A DNA stretch of 64,000 bases. Source: Pseudoalteromonas galatheae (GTDB taxonomy: Bacteria; Pseudomonadota; Gammaproteobacteria; Enterobacterales; Alteromonadaceae). Below are positions 16,827-26,471 of the stretch, piece after piece. The notes beneath the pieces were generated by a model. It saw only the letters and a program-made list of their open reading frames with translations. It did not search any database and was not told the origin of the DNA. Numbering within the stretch: the stretch's first letter is position 1; each line of letters starts with the position of its first letter. A program made the position numbers and the translations under genes. The stretch lies in contig NZ_PNCO02000001.1 of NCBI RefSeq assembly GCF_005886105.2, forward strand, positions 1,237,001 to 1,301,000, read 5' to 3'.

Positions 16827-17354
16827 ATGCGTTTGGCTGTCATTTTAGGAATTGATCCGGGGTCAAGATTTACAGGCTATGGTGTGATTGCTCACCAAGG
16901 TGCAAAGTTCCAATATTTGGGGAGCGGTTGCATTAAAGTTGGTGAACATGACTTTCCCACTCGATTAAAAATGATCTATCAAGGGATCACACAGCTCATA
17001 GAGCAGTTTTCGCCGAGCGACTTTGCGATTGAGCAAGTGTTCGTTGCGCATAATCCAAGTTCAGCCTTAAAACTTGGTCAAGCGCGAGGTGCGGCCATTG
17101 TTGCGGCGACCATGCAGTCAGTGGTCGTGAGTGAATATTCGGCAAGACAAGTTAAACAAGCCGTTGCGGGTACCGGTGGTGCAGACAAAGCCCAAGTACA
17201 GGAAATGGTAAAGCGCATATTAAAATTGCCTGGCACACCCCAAGCTGACGCAGCAGATGCGTTGGCTGTGGCGATTTGTCACGCGCACTCAAGGCAAAAC
17301 TTAATAAAAATGGCAGGCGCAGCTCGTAAAACCGTAAGAGGAAGGTTGAGATAA
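16827..17354 (+). CDS. ruvC: Holliday junction resolvase RuvC
   Basis: A 175-aa endonuclease that cuts Holliday junctions produced in recombination. The catalytic acidic tetrad is present: D10 (GIDPGS), E69 (AIEQVF), D141 and D144 ([11 protein letters not shown]). It starts the ruvC-ruvA-ruvB operon, with 2 bases between it and ruvA. No LexA-type SOS box was recognised in the short gap after the aspS terminator. Confidence 0.97.
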   Translation: MRLAVILGIDPGSRFTGYGVIAHQGAKFQYLGSGCIKVGEHDFPTRLKMIYQGITQLIEQFSPSDFAIEQVFVAHNPSSALKLGQARGAAIVAATMQSVVVSEYSARQVKQAVAGTGGADKAQVQEMVKRILKLPGTPQADAADALAVAICHAHSRQNLIKMAGAARKTVRGRLR

Positions 17355-17356
17355 CC

Positions 17357-17974
17357 ATGATAGGAAAATTAAGCGGAACACTGTTAGAAAAGCAGCCACC
17401 AGAAATATTAATTGATGTTGCAGGTGTAGGTTATGAAGTACAAATGCCTATGACTTGTTTTTATGAATTACCAAGCGTGGGCGAGCCGGTTTCAGTATTT
17501 ACCCACTTTGTGGTGCGTGAAGATGCGCAGTTACTGTTTGGTTTTAATACCAAGATCGCACGTGCATTGTTTAGAACGTTAATTAAAGCAAACGGAGTCG
17601 GCCCTAAGCTCGGTCTTGCAATTTTGTCGGGTATGTCTGCAGAGCAATTTGTTAGCTGCGTGAATCATGGCGATGCAACTACTTTGGTTAAGATCCCTGG
17701 AGTTGGTAAAAAAACCGCTGAGCGTTTAGTACTTGAAATGAAAGATAAGTTAAAAGACTTTGGCAATGACTTACTCACACCGTTTAGCGATGCCGCTGTA
17801 CTTGCGCCGCAAGAGCATCCGACGGTAAGTGATACCCCAGCAGATGAAGCGATTGCAGCCTTAATGGCATTAGGGTATAAACAAGTTCAAGCACAAAAAG
17901 CGGTAAAAGCCGTAAACAGAGAAGGCATGACGACCGAGAGTATCATTAAAGATGCTCTTAAATCGATGATGTAA
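17357..17974 (+). CDS. ruvA: Holliday junction branch-migration protein RuvA
   Basis: A 205-aa RuvA: N-terminal OB-fold ([28 protein letters not shown]), two helix-hairpin-helix motifs ([15 protein letters not shown] and [16 protein letters not shown], about residues 75-125) that bind the junction, and a C-terminal three-helix domain ([13 protein letters not shown]) that contacts RuvB. It sits between ruvC and ruvB with 2-base gaps on each side. Confidence 0.97.
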   Translation: MIGKLSGTLLEKQPPEILIDVAGVGYEVQMPMTCFYELPSVGEPVSVFTHFVVREDAQLLFGFNTKIARALFRTLIKANGVGPKLGLAILSGMSAEQFVSCVNHGDATTLVKIPGVGKKTAERLVLEMKDKLKDFGNDLLTPFSDAAVLAPQEHPTVSDTPADEAIAALMALGYKQVQAQKAVKAVNREGMTTESIIKDALKSMM

Positions 17975-17976
17975 CT

Positions 17977-18981
17977 ATGATTGAAGCAGATAGATTAATT
18001 GAACCTGAGGTCCAAGGTAATGAAGATTTAGTTGACAGGGCGATTAGACCTAAACTACTGAACGATTATACCGGTCAGCCGCATGTTAAAAAGCAAATGG
18101 AAATCTTTATTGCGGCGGCGCGTTCAAGGCAAGAAGCCTTAGACCACTTGCTGATTTTTGGTCCCCCTGGTTTAGGTAAAACTACGCTTGCGAACATTGT
18201 TGCAAACGAGCTTGAGGTGAATATTAAAACCACCTCGGGACCTGTGCTTGAAAAAGCGGGAGATTTGGCCGCATTGCTCACTAACCTTGAAGAGGGGGAT
18301 GTGTTATTTATTGACGAGATCCATCGTTTAAGTCCTCAGGTGGAAGAAATTCTCTATCCTGCAATGGAAGACTACCAATTGGATATCATGATAGGCGAAG
18401 GTCCTGCTGCACGTTCAATTAAACTGGATTTACCGCCTTTTACTTTGGTTGGCGCAACGACACGTGCCGGTTCGTTAACCTCACCATTGAGAGACCGTTT
18501 TGGTATTGTGCAGCGCTTGGAGTTTTACTCGATTGCGGACTTGTCTGCGATTGTTACTCGCTCAGCGTATCACTTAAACTTGGAGATCAGCGAGTCGGGC
18601 GCAACTGAAGTAGCGCGTCGAGCGCGCGGTACACCACGAATAGCAAATCGTTTACTACGCAGGGTAAGAGACTTTGCTGAAGTGAAGGGCGATGGTTCTA
18701 TCACTGAAGAGATTGCGCACTTAGCGCTGGATATGGTCGATGTTGATAAATGTGGCTTCGATTATATGGACCGCAAATATCTGCTAGCAATCATTGAAAA
18801 GTTTACCGGTGGCCCGGTTGGTCTGGATAACCTTGCTGCGGCAATTGGAGAAGAAAAAGAAACCATCGAAGATGTGATAGAGCCATTTTTGATCCAACAA
18901 GGTTTTATTCAACGCACGCCAAGAGGACGTATTGTCTCTGACAAAGCCTATATGCATTTTGAGCTAAGCAAGCCAGAATGA
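17977..18981 (+). CDS. ruvB: Holliday junction helicase RuvB
   Basis: A 334-aa AAA+ ATPase that drives branch migration with RuvA. It shows Walker A ([16 protein letters not shown]), Walker B ([10 protein letters not shown]), sensor 1 (LVGATTRAG), the arginine finger region (SPLRDRFG) and the C-terminal winged-helix domain (RTPRGR). Last gene of the operon; an 11-bp hairpin follows it. Confidence 0.97.
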   Translation: MIEADRLIEPEVQGNEDLVDRAIRPKLLNDYTGQPHVKKQMEIFIAAARSRQEALDHLLIFGPPGLGKTTLANIVANELEVNIKTTSGPVLEKAGDLAALLTNLEEGDVLFIDEIHRLSPQVEEILYPAMEDYQLDIMIGEGPAARSIKLDLPPFTLVGATTRAGSLTSPLRDRFGIVQRLEFYSIADLSAIVTRSAYHLNLEISESGATEVARRARGTPRIANRLLRRVRDFAEVKGDGSITEEIAHLALDMVDVDKCGFDYMDRKYLLAIIEKFTGGPVGLDNLAAAIGEEKETIEDVIEPFLIQQGFIQRTPRGRIVSDKAYMHFELSKPE

Positions 18982-19015
18982 TCTAAGTTGGGTAATAAAC
19001 ACCTTTATTCTTCAT

Positions 19016-19047
19016 AATAGCCGAGTATTAACTCGGCTATTTCATTT
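19016..19047 (+). terminator. Hairpin terminator after ruvB
   Basis: Arms AATAGCCGAGT (19016-19026) and ACTCGGCTATT (19031-19041) with loop ATTA, followed by a weak T-rich tail (TCATTTCT). Confidence 0.7.
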
Positions 19048-19274
19048 CTACACTCACTTATTGCAAATCGCGTTTGCACAAATCCATTATTTTGTGTCAG
19101 CTAAATTCAAGCAAGATCCATCACTGCTGAGGTAACTTACCTGTGTGGGTTATATGTTGCTTAAACAATTTGTAGATTGCCTCGTCTTTTAAGCCAAACA
19201 CTAAATAAAAACCGCAAAATGACCGAGTGTTAAAGAAAGCGTGGAGCGTAATGTTGAGCTTGTGCCAAATTTCG

Positions 19275-19455
19275 GGCAAAAAAAAGCCCGCAAATAATGC
19301 GGGCAAAACAACAAGTTGAAGGAAGTAATCCAGGGAACAAGATGAGTTACTTTGGGTTTTATCCACAAAATGCGTCATCTAAGCAATACGAAAAATCAGA
19401 ATCCTATTGCAAGTAACTGTGCTTGCTGAAACTTCAGCTGCTCGCTCAGTACAGG
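19275..19455 (-). ncRNA. Candidate unannotated small RNA, about 175 nt
   Basis: In the gene-free stretch between ruvB and tolQ, the minus strand carries a good sigma-70-like promoter: TTGATG (19483-19488), a 17-base spacer and TAATAT (19460-19465). Downstream on the same strand is a classic intrinsic terminator, with GCCCGCA and TGCGGGC arms around 19286-19304 followed by nine T residues (19277-19285). No gene lies between or immediately beyond them. The transcript would be about 170-180 nt. A short frame of 85 codons crosses the terminator and looks non-coding. No match to a known small RNA family was recognised from memory. Confidence 0.5.
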
Positions 19456-19459
19456 GTGT

Positions 19460-19488
19460 ATATTAAAGAGGTTTTGGCTTTTCATCAA
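19460..19488 (-). promoter_or_regulatory. Sigma-70-like promoter for candidate small RNA
   Basis: On the minus strand, -35 TTGATG (19483-19488) and -10 TAATAT (19460-19465) are separated by 17 bases; the -10 box differs from TATAAT at two positions. Transcription would begin near 19453. Confidence 0.5.
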
Positions 19489-19540
19489 ACTAGAAAAATT
19501 CTTTTTTCAGATAGAAAAAACTAATATCAAAATTTTTTAC

Positions 19541-19706
19541 AAGCTCAAAAAGTGAGCTTAAATGTGTCGGTGTATTTGTGTAAGCTTATGTAAAATATAG
19601 GTTTGTATGTTAAATGCGCAAATTGTAAATATTAGATAATCTGTTGTTAATTGGTAAGACCAATGTGTTTTGTGGAGTTTTATTCTCTATTTGTGCATAA
19701 AACTCC
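19541..19706. other. Structured AT-rich leader region before tolQ
   Basis: The gene-free stretch 19490-19978 is AT-rich. It contains three inverted repeats: AAGCTCA/TGAGCTT at 19541-19559, ATTGGT/ACCAAT at 19650-19664 and a 10-bp stem GGAGTTTTAT/ATAAAACTCC at 19674-19706, the last followed by TATTTTAT. No ybgC-type thioesterase gene, which often precedes tolQ in other gammaproteobacteria, is present. The hairpins may belong to a tolQ leader or terminate weak upstream transcription. Confidence 0.4.
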
Positions 19707-19978
19707 TATTTTATGCAGTTTTCAGTCATATTTAGAGGCTGTGATGGAGATTGTTGGATTTGCTTAAGTTTGGGTAAAGCAAAGGGAGTTAAACTGTTCT
19801 GGTCTATTTATCGTCAAATACAATGAATTCGCAGTATTGAGATTGTAAGGTATTTGTAGTGTGGTTAAACTAGCTGAACCTTTTGGTAGTAAATCTAGTC
19901 TATCTCTAGATATTGCTCGGTAGAGCGTAAAAATATAAATGGCTACCATTGCCGAAACACTTTTGGGAGTATAATAAC

Positions 19979-20683
19979 GTGGAATCGGGACTAAATTTTG
20001 TCGATCTAATTTTAAAAGCCAGTTTTTTGGTACAACTTGTTATGTTGACCCTGGTGGGATTGTCTATTGCTTCTTGGGCAATTATTTTTCAACGTAAAAC
20101 TGTCATTTCTCAAGCCCAAAGCCAATCAAAGAATTTCGAGCAAAAATTTTGGTCCGGTATGGATCTTAGCAAACTCTATAATGAAATAGCTGCAAGGGCT
20201 GGTAGTGCAACAGGATTAGAAGCGTTATTTGTATCCGGCTTTAAAGAATTTGCAAAGCATAAAAAAGGCAATATCCAATCTCCTTCGATTGTTGTTGAAG
20301 GAACTCACCGTTCAATGCGTGTCGCGCTTTCTCGTGAAATTGAAAAGTTAGAATCAAGCCTCTCTTTCTTAGCGACAGTTGGCTCTATTAGTCCTTATAT
20401 CGGTCTATTTGGTACGGTTTGGGGTATTATGAATGCGTTCATCGCGCTCGGTGAAGTGAAACAAGCGACACTGCAAATGGTTGCTCCAGGTATTGCTGAA
20501 GCGTTGATTGCGACAGCCATGGGTCTGTTTGCGGCAATTCCAGCGGTTATGGCCTATAACCGATTTGCCAAAAATGTAGAAAAGCTCGAAACTCAGTACA
20601 TTAACTTTATGGAAGAGTTCGCTAATATTCTTTATCGTCAGGCTGCAACACAAGTAGAGGCAAAACAAAATGTATCAGCGTAA
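19979..20683 (+). CDS. tolQ: Tol-Pal system proton-channel subunit TolQ
   Basis: A 234-aa inner-membrane protein, MotA/ExbB family (E. coli TolQ has 230 residues). Three membrane helices: about residues 10-35, 130-155 ([27 protein letters not shown]) and 165-190 ([26 protein letters not shown]). With TolR it forms the proton channel that energises TolA. I chose the GTG start at 19979 because a GGGAG site lies 9 bases upstream and the N-terminus then matches other TolQ proteins; the frame remains open to a TTG at 19949. It overlaps tolR by 14 bases. Confidence 0.95.
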   Translation: MESGLNFVDLILKASFLVQLVMLTLVGLSIASWAIIFQRKTVISQAQSQSKNFEQKFWSGMDLSKLYNEIAARAGSATGLEALFVSGFKEFAKHKKGNIQSPSIVVEGTHRSMRVALSREIEKLESSLSFLATVGSISPYIGLFGTVWGIMNAFIALGEVKQATLQMVAPGIAEALIATAMGLFAAIPAVMAYNRFAKNVEKLETQYINFMEEFANILYRQAATQVEAKQNVSA

Positions 20684-21098
20684 GAGACGTCGTCCCGTCG
20701 CGGAGATCAACGTCGTTCCTTATATTGATGTTATGTTGGTGTTGTTAATCATCTTTATGGCAACGGCTCCACTTATCCAGCACGGCGTAAAAGTAGACCT
20801 ACCTCAGATGGAAGAGTCTGAATTGGTTGAAACCAAAGACTCGCCACCGATTATTGCCACCATTGATGCTGAAGGTCGCTATTTTGTGACTGTTGGTACA
20901 GACCCTGAAGCGCCAATGGATGCAGTAGAAGTAGCCGCAGTGATTAAACTTAAGTTAGAACAAAATCCAGATACTCCTGTAATGATTAAAGGTTCAGGCA
21001 GAGTGTCGTATCAAGAAGTCCTTTATTTAATGGATTTCTTGAAAAAAGCGGGTGTTCCTTCTGTTGGCCTAATGACTAAATCATTTGAGGATGAGTAA
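20670..21098 (+). CDS. tolR: Tol-Pal system protein TolR
   Basis: A 142-aa ExbD/TolR protein, the same length as in E. coli. One N-terminal membrane helix follows the basic start and carries D20 ([16 protein letters not shown]), the conserved proton-path aspartate, and a periplasmic domain follows (about 40-142). It overlaps tolQ by 14 bases and its stop codon shares a base with the tolA start (TAATG), so the genes are translationally coupled. Confidence 0.96.
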   Translation: MYQRKRRRPVAEINVVPYIDVMLVLLIIFMATAPLIQHGVKVDLPQMEESELVETKDSPPIIATIDAEGRYFVTVGTDPEAPMDAVEVAAVIKLKLEQNPDTPVMIKGSGRVSYQEVLYLMDFLKKAGVPSVGLMTKSFEDE

Positions 21099-22039
21099 TG
21101 AGTTCATTATCTAGCAGTGTAGTTAAGTCAGTATTGCTTCATGGCGCGATTGGCGGTCTGCTATTTGCTACGGCAAATTTTCAAGTTGAAACACCTACTG
21201 TGATGGAAGTCACCTTAAATCCACAGCAAAAAGATCAAAAGCCTGAAAGGGCGGTTTCTGCGGTGTCGGTTGATCAGCAAGCGGTTGAGAAAAAGATTGC
21301 GGATTTAAAAAAGCGTGAAGAGGAAAAGCAAGCAGCTGAAGATCGCCGTATTCGAGATCTTGAGCGACGTGCACAGCAAGCCAGAAAAGACCGTGAAGCC
21401 GAAGCTAGGCGCATTAAAAAGCTGGAGCAAGAGCGTCAAGCTAAGTTGGAAGAGACTCGCCAAGCTGAGGCGCAAGCTAAACGCGCTCGCGAAATTGAGA
21501 AAAAGCAACGTGAGCAGGCTGATAAAGCGAGAGCTGAAAAAGCCGCAGCGGAAGAAGCTGCTAAAAAGGCAGCAGCCCAGCGTCAAGCTGAGGAAGATCG
21601 CTTAAGAAAGGCCGAAGAGGCGAGGAAACGTCGCGAAGCTGAGGAAAAACGAAAAGCGGAAGAAGCGGAGCGTCAACGTCAAAAGGCACTTGAAGAACAA
21701 ATGCTGCGTGATCAGCTTGCTAAGGAGCAGGCAGCAAGAGCGAAGATCCGTCAACAGCAAGTCTTGAGCGAGGTGGATAAGTTTAAAGCGCTTATCATGC
21801 AACGCATTCAAGCAAACTTACTTATTGACGAAACAATGAAAGGTAAACAATGCCGAGTAAACATCCGTCTAGCTTTTAACGGCCTTGTGACGCATGTAGA
21901 GTCATTGGGCGGCGACAAACTAGTTTGTGAAGCTGCTATCCGTGCTGTGAAAATGGCAGATACTTTACCTGTTTCTAAAGATAAAGACGTGTTTGAGCAG
22001 CTTAAGAATATCAATCTAACAATTAAACCAAATTTTTAA
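21098..22039 (+). CDS. tolA: Tol-Pal system protein TolA
   Basis: A 313-aa TolA. A single N-terminal membrane helix (about 8-28) anchors it, a long charged helical domain rich in K, R, E, A and Q spans about 50-215, and a compact C-terminal domain (about 220-313, with the conserved cysteines in GKQCRVNIRLAFNG and KLVCEAAIRAV) contacts TolB and Pal. It is shorter than E. coli TolA (421 residues), mainly in the helical stalk. Colicins and filamentous phages use this protein in other bacteria. Confidence 0.94.
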   Translation: MSSLSSSVVKSVLLHGAIGGLLFATANFQVETPTVMEVTLNPQQKDQKPERAVSAVSVDQQAVEKKIADLKKREEEKQAAEDRRIRDLERRAQQARKDREAEARRIKKLEQERQAKLEETRQAEAQAKRAREIEKKQREQADKARAEKAAAEEAAKKAAAQRQAEEDRLRKAEEARKRREAEEKRKAEEAERQRQKALEEQMLRDQLAKEQAARAKIRQQQVLSEVDKFKALIMQRIQANLLIDETMKGKQCRVNIRLAFNGLVTHVESLGGDKLVCEAAIRAVKMADTLPVSKDKDVFEQLKNINLTIKPNF

Positions 22040-22048
22040 AGGACGAAC

Positions 22049-23407
22049 ATGCTAAAGAAGTTCACAACCTTATTGCTGGTTTTTACTCTGGGCGTATCAC
22101 AGTTTGCGCAAGCCGCACTTGAAATTGTGATAACAGAAGGGGTAGACAGTGCTAGACCCATCGCGATTGTGCCATTTAAGTATAATGGCACTGGTGAAAT
22201 GCCGTCGAGTTTAAGTGACGTTATTTCTGCGGACCTGATGCGCAGCGGTAAATTTAAGCCCGTTGCTGAGGCTGACATGCCTCAATTACCTACAACTGAC
22301 TCGGAGATTGACTACGCTGCATGGGTAGATGCAGGGATTGAAGCGGTAGTAGTAGGCACCGTGACTCAGCAATCTGCTGGACGCTACTTGGTAAAGTATG
22401 AATTGATTGATGTGATAAGAGCACAGCTTACTGGTGGTGAAACTCGCATTATGTCAAATGGTCGCTTAATGCAAAGTGACGATCATGTACTTGAAGGACG
22501 CCAAAGCATTGTCAGCAGTACAGGCTTTAGAAACTATGCGCACCAAATTAGCGATGTTGTATACGAAGCTTTAACGGGTGAAAGAGGTGCATTTAGAACT
22601 AAGATCGCCTACGTCATCGTACGTGACGGCCAAGATAAGCCGTACCAATTGGTTGTTGCGGATTATGACGGTTACAACGAGCAGGTGTTATTACGCTCCA
22701 AAGAGCCGTTAATGTCGCCTGCATGGTCACCGGATGCAAACAAACTTGCTTATGTGACTTTTGAAAATCGCCAATCGCAAATCTATATTCAAGATATTTA
22801 CACTGGAAAACGCGAACTCGTCACGAGTCACCCCGGTATTAATGGCGCACCACAGTTTTCTCCTGATGGAACTAAATTACTAGCGGTGCTCTCTAAGGAC
22901 TCAGGTGGTGCGACAGAAGTCTATCTAATTGACCTAAAAACCCGTCAAGAAACACGCTTGACTCGTCACCGTAGTATAGATACTGAGCCTTCTTGGCATC
23001 CAAACGGTCAAGAAATTGTGTATACATCTGAAAGGGGTGGTAATGCTCAGATTTATAAGTTAAATTTAAAAACTGGTAGGTCTAAGCGAGTGACGTTCGA
23101 CGGCGACATGAACTTAGCAGGTTCGATCACCCCAGATGGTAAACGTCTGATTATGGTTAACCGTACGCTGGGCCGTTACCACATTGCGAAAAAAGAATTA
23201 GATTCCGGGCTGTTTCAAGTGCTAACTCGTACGAGACTAGATGAGTCTCCGAGCATTGCACCAAATGGTTCGATGATAATATACAGCACCTTGCACAATA
23301 ATAAGCAGGTATTGGCATTGGTGTCTATGGATGGTCGTTTCAAGGCAAGATTACCTGTCTTGGACGGTCAAGTTAAGGCACCAGCCTGGTCGCCGTTTTT
23401 ACAGTAA
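22049..23407 (+). CDS. tolB: Tol-Pal system periplasmic beta-propeller TolB
   Basis: A 452-aa periplasmic protein with a signal peptide (residues 1-23, cleaving after AQA), an N-terminal alpha/beta domain (about 24-165) and a six-bladed beta-propeller (about 170-450) with repeated motifs such as [32 protein letters not shown] and [16 protein letters not shown]. It binds Pal and TolA. It has an AAAGGA-type site upstream and lies 9 bases after tolA. Confidence 0.96.
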   Translation: MLKKFTTLLLVFTLGVSQFAQAALEIVITEGVDSARPIAIVPFKYNGTGEMPSSLSDVISADLMRSGKFKPVAEADMPQLPTTDSEIDYAAWVDAGIEAVVVGTVTQQSAGRYLVKYELIDVIRAQLTGGETRIMSNGRLMQSDDHVLEGRQSIVSSTGFRNYAHQISDVVYEALTGERGAFRTKIAYVIVRDGQDKPYQLVVADYDGYNEQVLLRSKEPLMSPAWSPDANKLAYVTFENRQSQIYIQDIYTGKRELVTSHPGINGAPQFSPDGTKLLAVLSKDSGGATEVYLIDLKTRQETRLTRHRSIDTEPSWHPNGQEIVYTSERGGNAQIYKLNLKTGRSKRVTFDGDMNLAGSITPDGKRLIMVNRTLGRYHIAKKELDSGLFQVLTRTRLDESPSIAPNGSMIIYSTLHNNKQVLALVSMDGRFKARLPVLDGQVKAPAWSPFLQ

Positions 23408-23447
23408 TTTTGCTGGTTAGATTTATAAAGATATAGGAATATACTCG

Positions 23448-23984
23448 ATGCAACTTAACAAAACTCTAAAAGCCTTAATGGTCGCGTTGCCAGTGATGAC
23501 ACTTGCAGCATGTAGCTCATCCTCAAGTGTTGATGAGGGCGCGGCGAGCGAAAGCAATCAAGCGGCAACCAATCAAGATAACAACACTGTTGACGTAAAC
23601 ACTATTTCTCGTGAGAAATCTGCAGAAGAAAAACTACGCGAGAAATATGAAGCACTTCGTCAAGAACAGATCGTTTACTTCGATTTTGATAAATCTACTA
23701 TTCAAAGTAAATATGCTGAATTACTTCAAGCGCACGCTGATTTCCTAGTGAAAAATCCAAGTGTAAAAGTACTGGTAGAAGGTCACGCTGATGAGCGTGG
23801 TACGCCTGAGTACAACATTGCACTAGGTGAGAGCCGCGGTAAATCAGTAGCTAAATACCTTCAAAGCCTTGGTGTTTCTGACAGCCAGATCTCTGTAGTG
23901 AGCTATGGTGAAGAAAAGCCAATGATTAAGTCACGCACAGAAGAAGCGTTCGCTAAGAACCGTCGCGCGGTATTAGTGTACTAA
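23448..23984 (+). CDS. pal: Peptidoglycan-associated lipoprotein Pal
   Basis: A 178-aa outer-membrane lipoprotein. The lipobox LAAC gives lipidated Cys22; a short acidic, serine- and asparagine-rich linker follows, then an OmpA-like peptidoglycan-binding domain (about 70-178) with YFDFDKSTI, VLVEGHADERGTPEYNIALGESRG and KNRRAVLVY. It ties the outer membrane to the cell wall and works with TolB. It is 40 bases behind tolB. Confidence 0.97.
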   Translation: MQLNKTLKALMVALPVMTLAACSSSSSVDEGAASESNQAATNQDNNTVDVNTISREKSAEEKLREKYEALRQEQIVYFDFDKSTIQSKYAELLQAHADFLVKNPSVKVLVEGHADERGTPEYNIALGESRGKSVAKYLQSLGVSDSQISVVSYGEEKPMIKSRTEEAFAKNRRAVLVY

Positions 23985-23996
23985 GAAAGAGTTATT

Positions 23997-24749
23997 ATGA
24001 AGCCGAATACTATTTTGGCAGCATTCTTACTCATGAGCGGGAGCGCCCAAGTTTGGGCTGCTCCCGCTCCTGTTTCAGAAGCTGCAAATTCAAGTCAAAC
24101 ACTAGAAGAACGTGTCTCTCAACTGGAGAGCATGATGAGAACCCGCAATTTACTGCAAGCCGAGCTTCAGCAACAGCTTAATCTTTTACAAGAAGAAGTA
24201 AGCCAAGTACGCGGTGTGACAGAAGAGCAGAGCTATAAGCTTGAAAAAGTGTTGCAACGCCAACGTGAGTTGTATCAAGAGATTGAAAATCGCGTTAGCC
24301 AAGCTTACGACCAGTCAAAGTCAACCGCTGCTGTAACGCCAGATGTTACACCTGAACAAGCGTTCAGCAGTAACCTGTCTGAGAATGAGGCGTACGACCG
24401 CACAGTAAACATGATAATGAAGGATAAGCGCTACGATGCAGCGATCCCTGAGTTTCAAAGTTTTTTACAGCAGTATCCAAACTCAGTATATGTACCAAAC
24501 GCGCATTACTGGCTAGGTCAGCTATTCTTAATAAAATCTGACGATGGTAAAGCTAAGTCTCACTTCGCAACCGTTGTGGATAATTTCCCTGAATCGAATA
24601 AACGTCCAGAAGCAATGTTAAAGCTGGGTACTATTTTACATAAACAGGGACAAACAGCTGAAGCGAAGACACTCCTTAATAAACTGATTAAAGAGTATCC
24701 AAGTACGACTCCTGCAAAATTGGCAACAGAGCGTTTAGCGAAGATGTAA
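23997..24749 (+). CDS. cpoB: Cell division coordinator CpoB (YbgF)
   Basis: A 250-aa periplasmic protein with a signal peptide cleaving after about residue 21 (VWAAPAP), an N-terminal coiled coil (about 35-100, LEERVSQLESMM and heptads) and a C-terminal TPR-type domain (about 130-250, ending in YPSTTPAKLATERLAKM). It links PBP1B activity and the Tol-Pal machine during constriction. It is the last gene of the tol-pal operon, 12 bases after pal. Confidence 0.93.
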   Translation: MKPNTILAAFLLMSGSAQVWAAPAPVSEAANSSQTLEERVSQLESMMRTRNLLQAELQQQLNLLQEEVSQVRGVTEEQSYKLEKVLQRQRELYQEIENRVSQAYDQSKSTAAVTPDVTPEQAFSSNLSENEAYDRTVNMIMKDKRYDAAIPEFQSFLQQYPNSVYVPNAHYWLGQLFLIKSDDGKAKSHFATVVDNFPESNKRPEAMLKLGTILHKQGQTAEAKTLLNKLIKEYPSTTPAKLATERLAKM

Positions 24750-24753
24750 TTAT

Positions 24754-24803
24754 CACTTTTTGAGCTGAGTGCCTTAAAATTAGGCGCTTAGTCATAAAAA
24801 GTG
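24754..24803. repeat. Imperfect inverted repeat after cpoB
   Basis: CACTTTTT...GCC on the left pairs imperfectly with GGC...AAAAAGTG on the right over about 20 bases with a 9-base loop. It may be a 3' end structure of the tol-pal transcript, but it is followed by A residues instead of a T-run. Confidence 0.35.
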
Positions 24804-24823
24804 AAAAAAACTAGCTATTTCAG

Positions 24824-24851
24824 TTGCACTCAAAATTTAAATAAGTATTAT
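24824..24851 (+). promoter_or_regulatory. Promoter of the tRNA-Lys cluster
   Basis: TTGCAC (24824-24829) and TATTAT (24846-24851) are separated by 16 bases and followed by a GC-rich discriminator (GCGCCCGC), the usual composition for stringently controlled tRNA promoters. Confidence 0.55.
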
Positions 24852-24898
24852 AAGCGCCCGCAGCAGGCGATTGGTAACAAAAAACTGCTGCGTTAAGT

Positions 24899-24974
24899 GG
24901 GTCATTAGCTCAGTTGGTAGAGCAGTGGACTTTTAATCCATTGGTCGATGGTTCGAGTCCATCATGACCCACCA
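24899..24974 (+). tRNA. tRNA-Lys (anticodon TTT), copy 1
   Basis: A 76-nt tRNA with acceptor stem GGGTCAT/ATGACCC, D-arm AGCTCAGTTGGTAGAGC, anticodon loop CTTTTAA (TTT), T-arm GGTTCGAGTCC and encoded CCA. It is identical to the copy at 25130-25205. Confidence 0.97.
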
Positions 24975-25004
24975 CTTTACAAGCTTTAGAATTCATATTT
25001 GAGC

Positions 25005-25023
25005 GGGTCATTAGCTCAGTTGG
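25005..25023 (+). pseudogene. Truncated tRNA-Lys 5' fragment
   Basis: The first 19 bases of the tRNA-Lys gene, preceded by the same GAGC as the intact copy downstream, are repeated here and then break off into unrelated sequence. The fragment covers the acceptor 5' strand and half of the D-arm, so it cannot form a tRNA. The 23-base block at 25001-25023 recurs exactly at 25126-25148. Confidence 0.85.
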
Positions 25024-25027
25024 GTGA

Positions 25028-25059
25028 AAAAAGACCGAAGCAAGGCTTCGCAGCTTTTT
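25028..25059 (+). terminator. Terminator-like hairpin inside the tRNA-Lys cluster
   Basis: An inner stem CGAAGC/GCTTCG and an outer stem AAAAAG/CTTTTT, separated by a small internal loop, lie directly after the truncated tRNA fragment. It could end transcription of copy 1 or serve as a processing signal. Confidence 0.45.
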
Positions 25060-25129
25060 GAACGCGAGTCAGGACGACGAGCCGGAACACCTCTTCAGGA
25101 TGAATTAATGGCACTTTTAATACTTGAGC

Positions 25130-25205
25130 GGGTCATTAGCTCAGTTGGTAGAGCAGTGGACTTTTAATCCATTGGTCGATGGTTCGAGTCCATCATGACC
25201 CACCA
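25130..25205 (+). tRNA. tRNA-Lys (anticodon TTT), copy 2
   Basis: A 76-nt tRNA identical in sequence to copy 1 at 24899-24974, with anticodon TTT and encoded CCA. It lies 134 bases upstream of nadA. Confidence 0.97.
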
Positions 25206-25338
25206 TCCTCTTATTCTTCATATATTATTCAAAATACTTTCTTAAACTCGCCATTTTGAGCTAAACATTCGCTAGGATTACCCCTGTATTTTTCGTATAA
25301 TTCCACCTAATTATGCAATGTGGACTAGTGGTCGAGAA

Positions 25339-26382
25339 ATGAGTCTAGCTGAACGTATTATGCCGGAAGATTATATCTTCCCTCCAAAACCTGCCCCTCT
25401 TACCGTTGAAGAAAAAGCAGAGTATAAAGCGCGTATCAAAGCGCTATTAGTTGAAAAGAATGCGGTACTGGTTGCCCACTATTATACTGATCCTGAGATC
25501 CAAGCACTTGCTGAAGAAACTGGCGGCTGTGTTGCTGATTCATTAGAAATGGCACGCTTTGGCGCTAAGCAAGAAGACAAAGACATGATCATCGTAGCCG
25601 GCGTGCGCTTTATGGGCGAAACGGCAAAAATATTGACACCGCACAAAACCGTTGTGATGCCAACACTCGAAGCAACTTGCTCGTTGGATGTAGGTTGCCC
25701 TATCGACGAGTTTTCTGCGTTTTGTGATCAATACCCAGACAGAAAAGTGGTGGTATACGCCAATACTTCAACTGCGGTAAAAGCAAGAGCGGATTGGATT
25801 GTCACCTCTTCTTGCGCGCTTGAGATTGTTGAGCACCTTGATGAGCAAGGCGAAAAAATCATTTGGGGTCCGGATAAGCACTTGGGTTCTTATATTCAAA
25901 AGAAAACGGGTGCAGATATGATCATGTGGAACGGTGCATGTATCGTTCATGATGAATTTAAAACCAAAGCCCTTAAAGACATGAAACAACTGCATCCTGA
26001 CGCCGCAGTACTGGTTCACCCTGAGTCTCCTGCAGAAATCGTAGACTTAGCGGATGCAGTAGGCTCAACGAGTCAGTTAATTAAAGCTGCGCAAGAAATG
26101 GATAATCAGAAGTTTATCGTTGCTACCGATCGCGGTATCTTCTATAAAATGCAGCAACTTTGCCCTGAGAAAGAGTTCTTCGAAGCGCCTACCGCTGGTG
26201 AAGGCGCTACATGTCGTAGCTGTGCCCATTGCCCTTGGATGGCAATGAACGGCCTACAAGCAATTGAAGAAGCGCTTATCAGCCCACAAGGCAAAGAAGT
26301 CTTCGTTGATATGGAATTGCGTGAAGGCGCACTACGTTCGCTTAATCGCATGCTAGATTTTTCTGCATCCTTGCAAAAATAG
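25339..26382 (+). CDS. nadA: Quinolinate synthase A
   Basis: A 347-aa [4Fe-4S] enzyme that condenses iminoaspartate with dihydroxyacetone phosphate to quinolinate, the first committed NAD precursor. The three cluster cysteines lie in [20 protein letters not shown] and [15 protein letters not shown] chose ATG 25339 because the protein then has the same length as E. coli NadA (347) and aligns from its start; the frame is open seven codons further upstream. nadB is not in the window. A TATAAT box (25296-25301) lies about 38 bases upstream. Confidence 0.96.
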   Translation: MSLAERIMPEDYIFPPKPAPLTVEEKAEYKARIKALLVEKNAVLVAHYYTDPEIQALAEETGGCVADSLEMARFGAKQEDKDMIIVAGVRFMGETAKILTPHKTVVMPTLEATCSLDVGCPIDEFSAFCDQYPDRKVVVYANTSTAVKARADWIVTSSCALEIVEHLDEQGEKIIWGPDKHLGSYIQKKTGADMIMWNGACIVHDEFKTKALKDMKQLHPDAAVLVHPESPAEIVDLADAVGSTSQLIKAAQEMDNQKFIVATDRGIFYKMQQLCPEKEFFEAPTAGEGATCRSCAHCPWMAMNGLQAIEEALISPQGKEVFVDMELREGALRSLNRMLDFSASLQK

Positions 26383-26423
26383 TAGGATTAATAGACAAAT
26401 AAATCCGAAAAGCAAAAAACTGC

Positions 26424-26452
26424 TTGATAAAGTGCGAGGCTTTTCATAGTAT
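26424..26452 (+). promoter_or_regulatory. Promoter of tRNA-Ser
   Basis: TTGATA (26424-26429), a 17-base spacer and TAGTAT (26447-26452), then a GC-rich discriminator before the tRNA gene. Confidence 0.5.
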
Positions 26453-26471
26453 TAGCCCCGCAATTCAGTGC

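Noticed and set aside
19121..19378. Minus-strand open frame of 85 codons after ruvB
   Set aside because: It runs through an intrinsic terminator hairpin and its T-run, has no convincing start signal and is better explained by a small RNA.
24754..24803. Inverted repeat after cpoB as a regular terminator
   Set aside because: It is followed by A residues, not T, on the plus strand, and pairing is imperfect; kept only as an inverted repeat.
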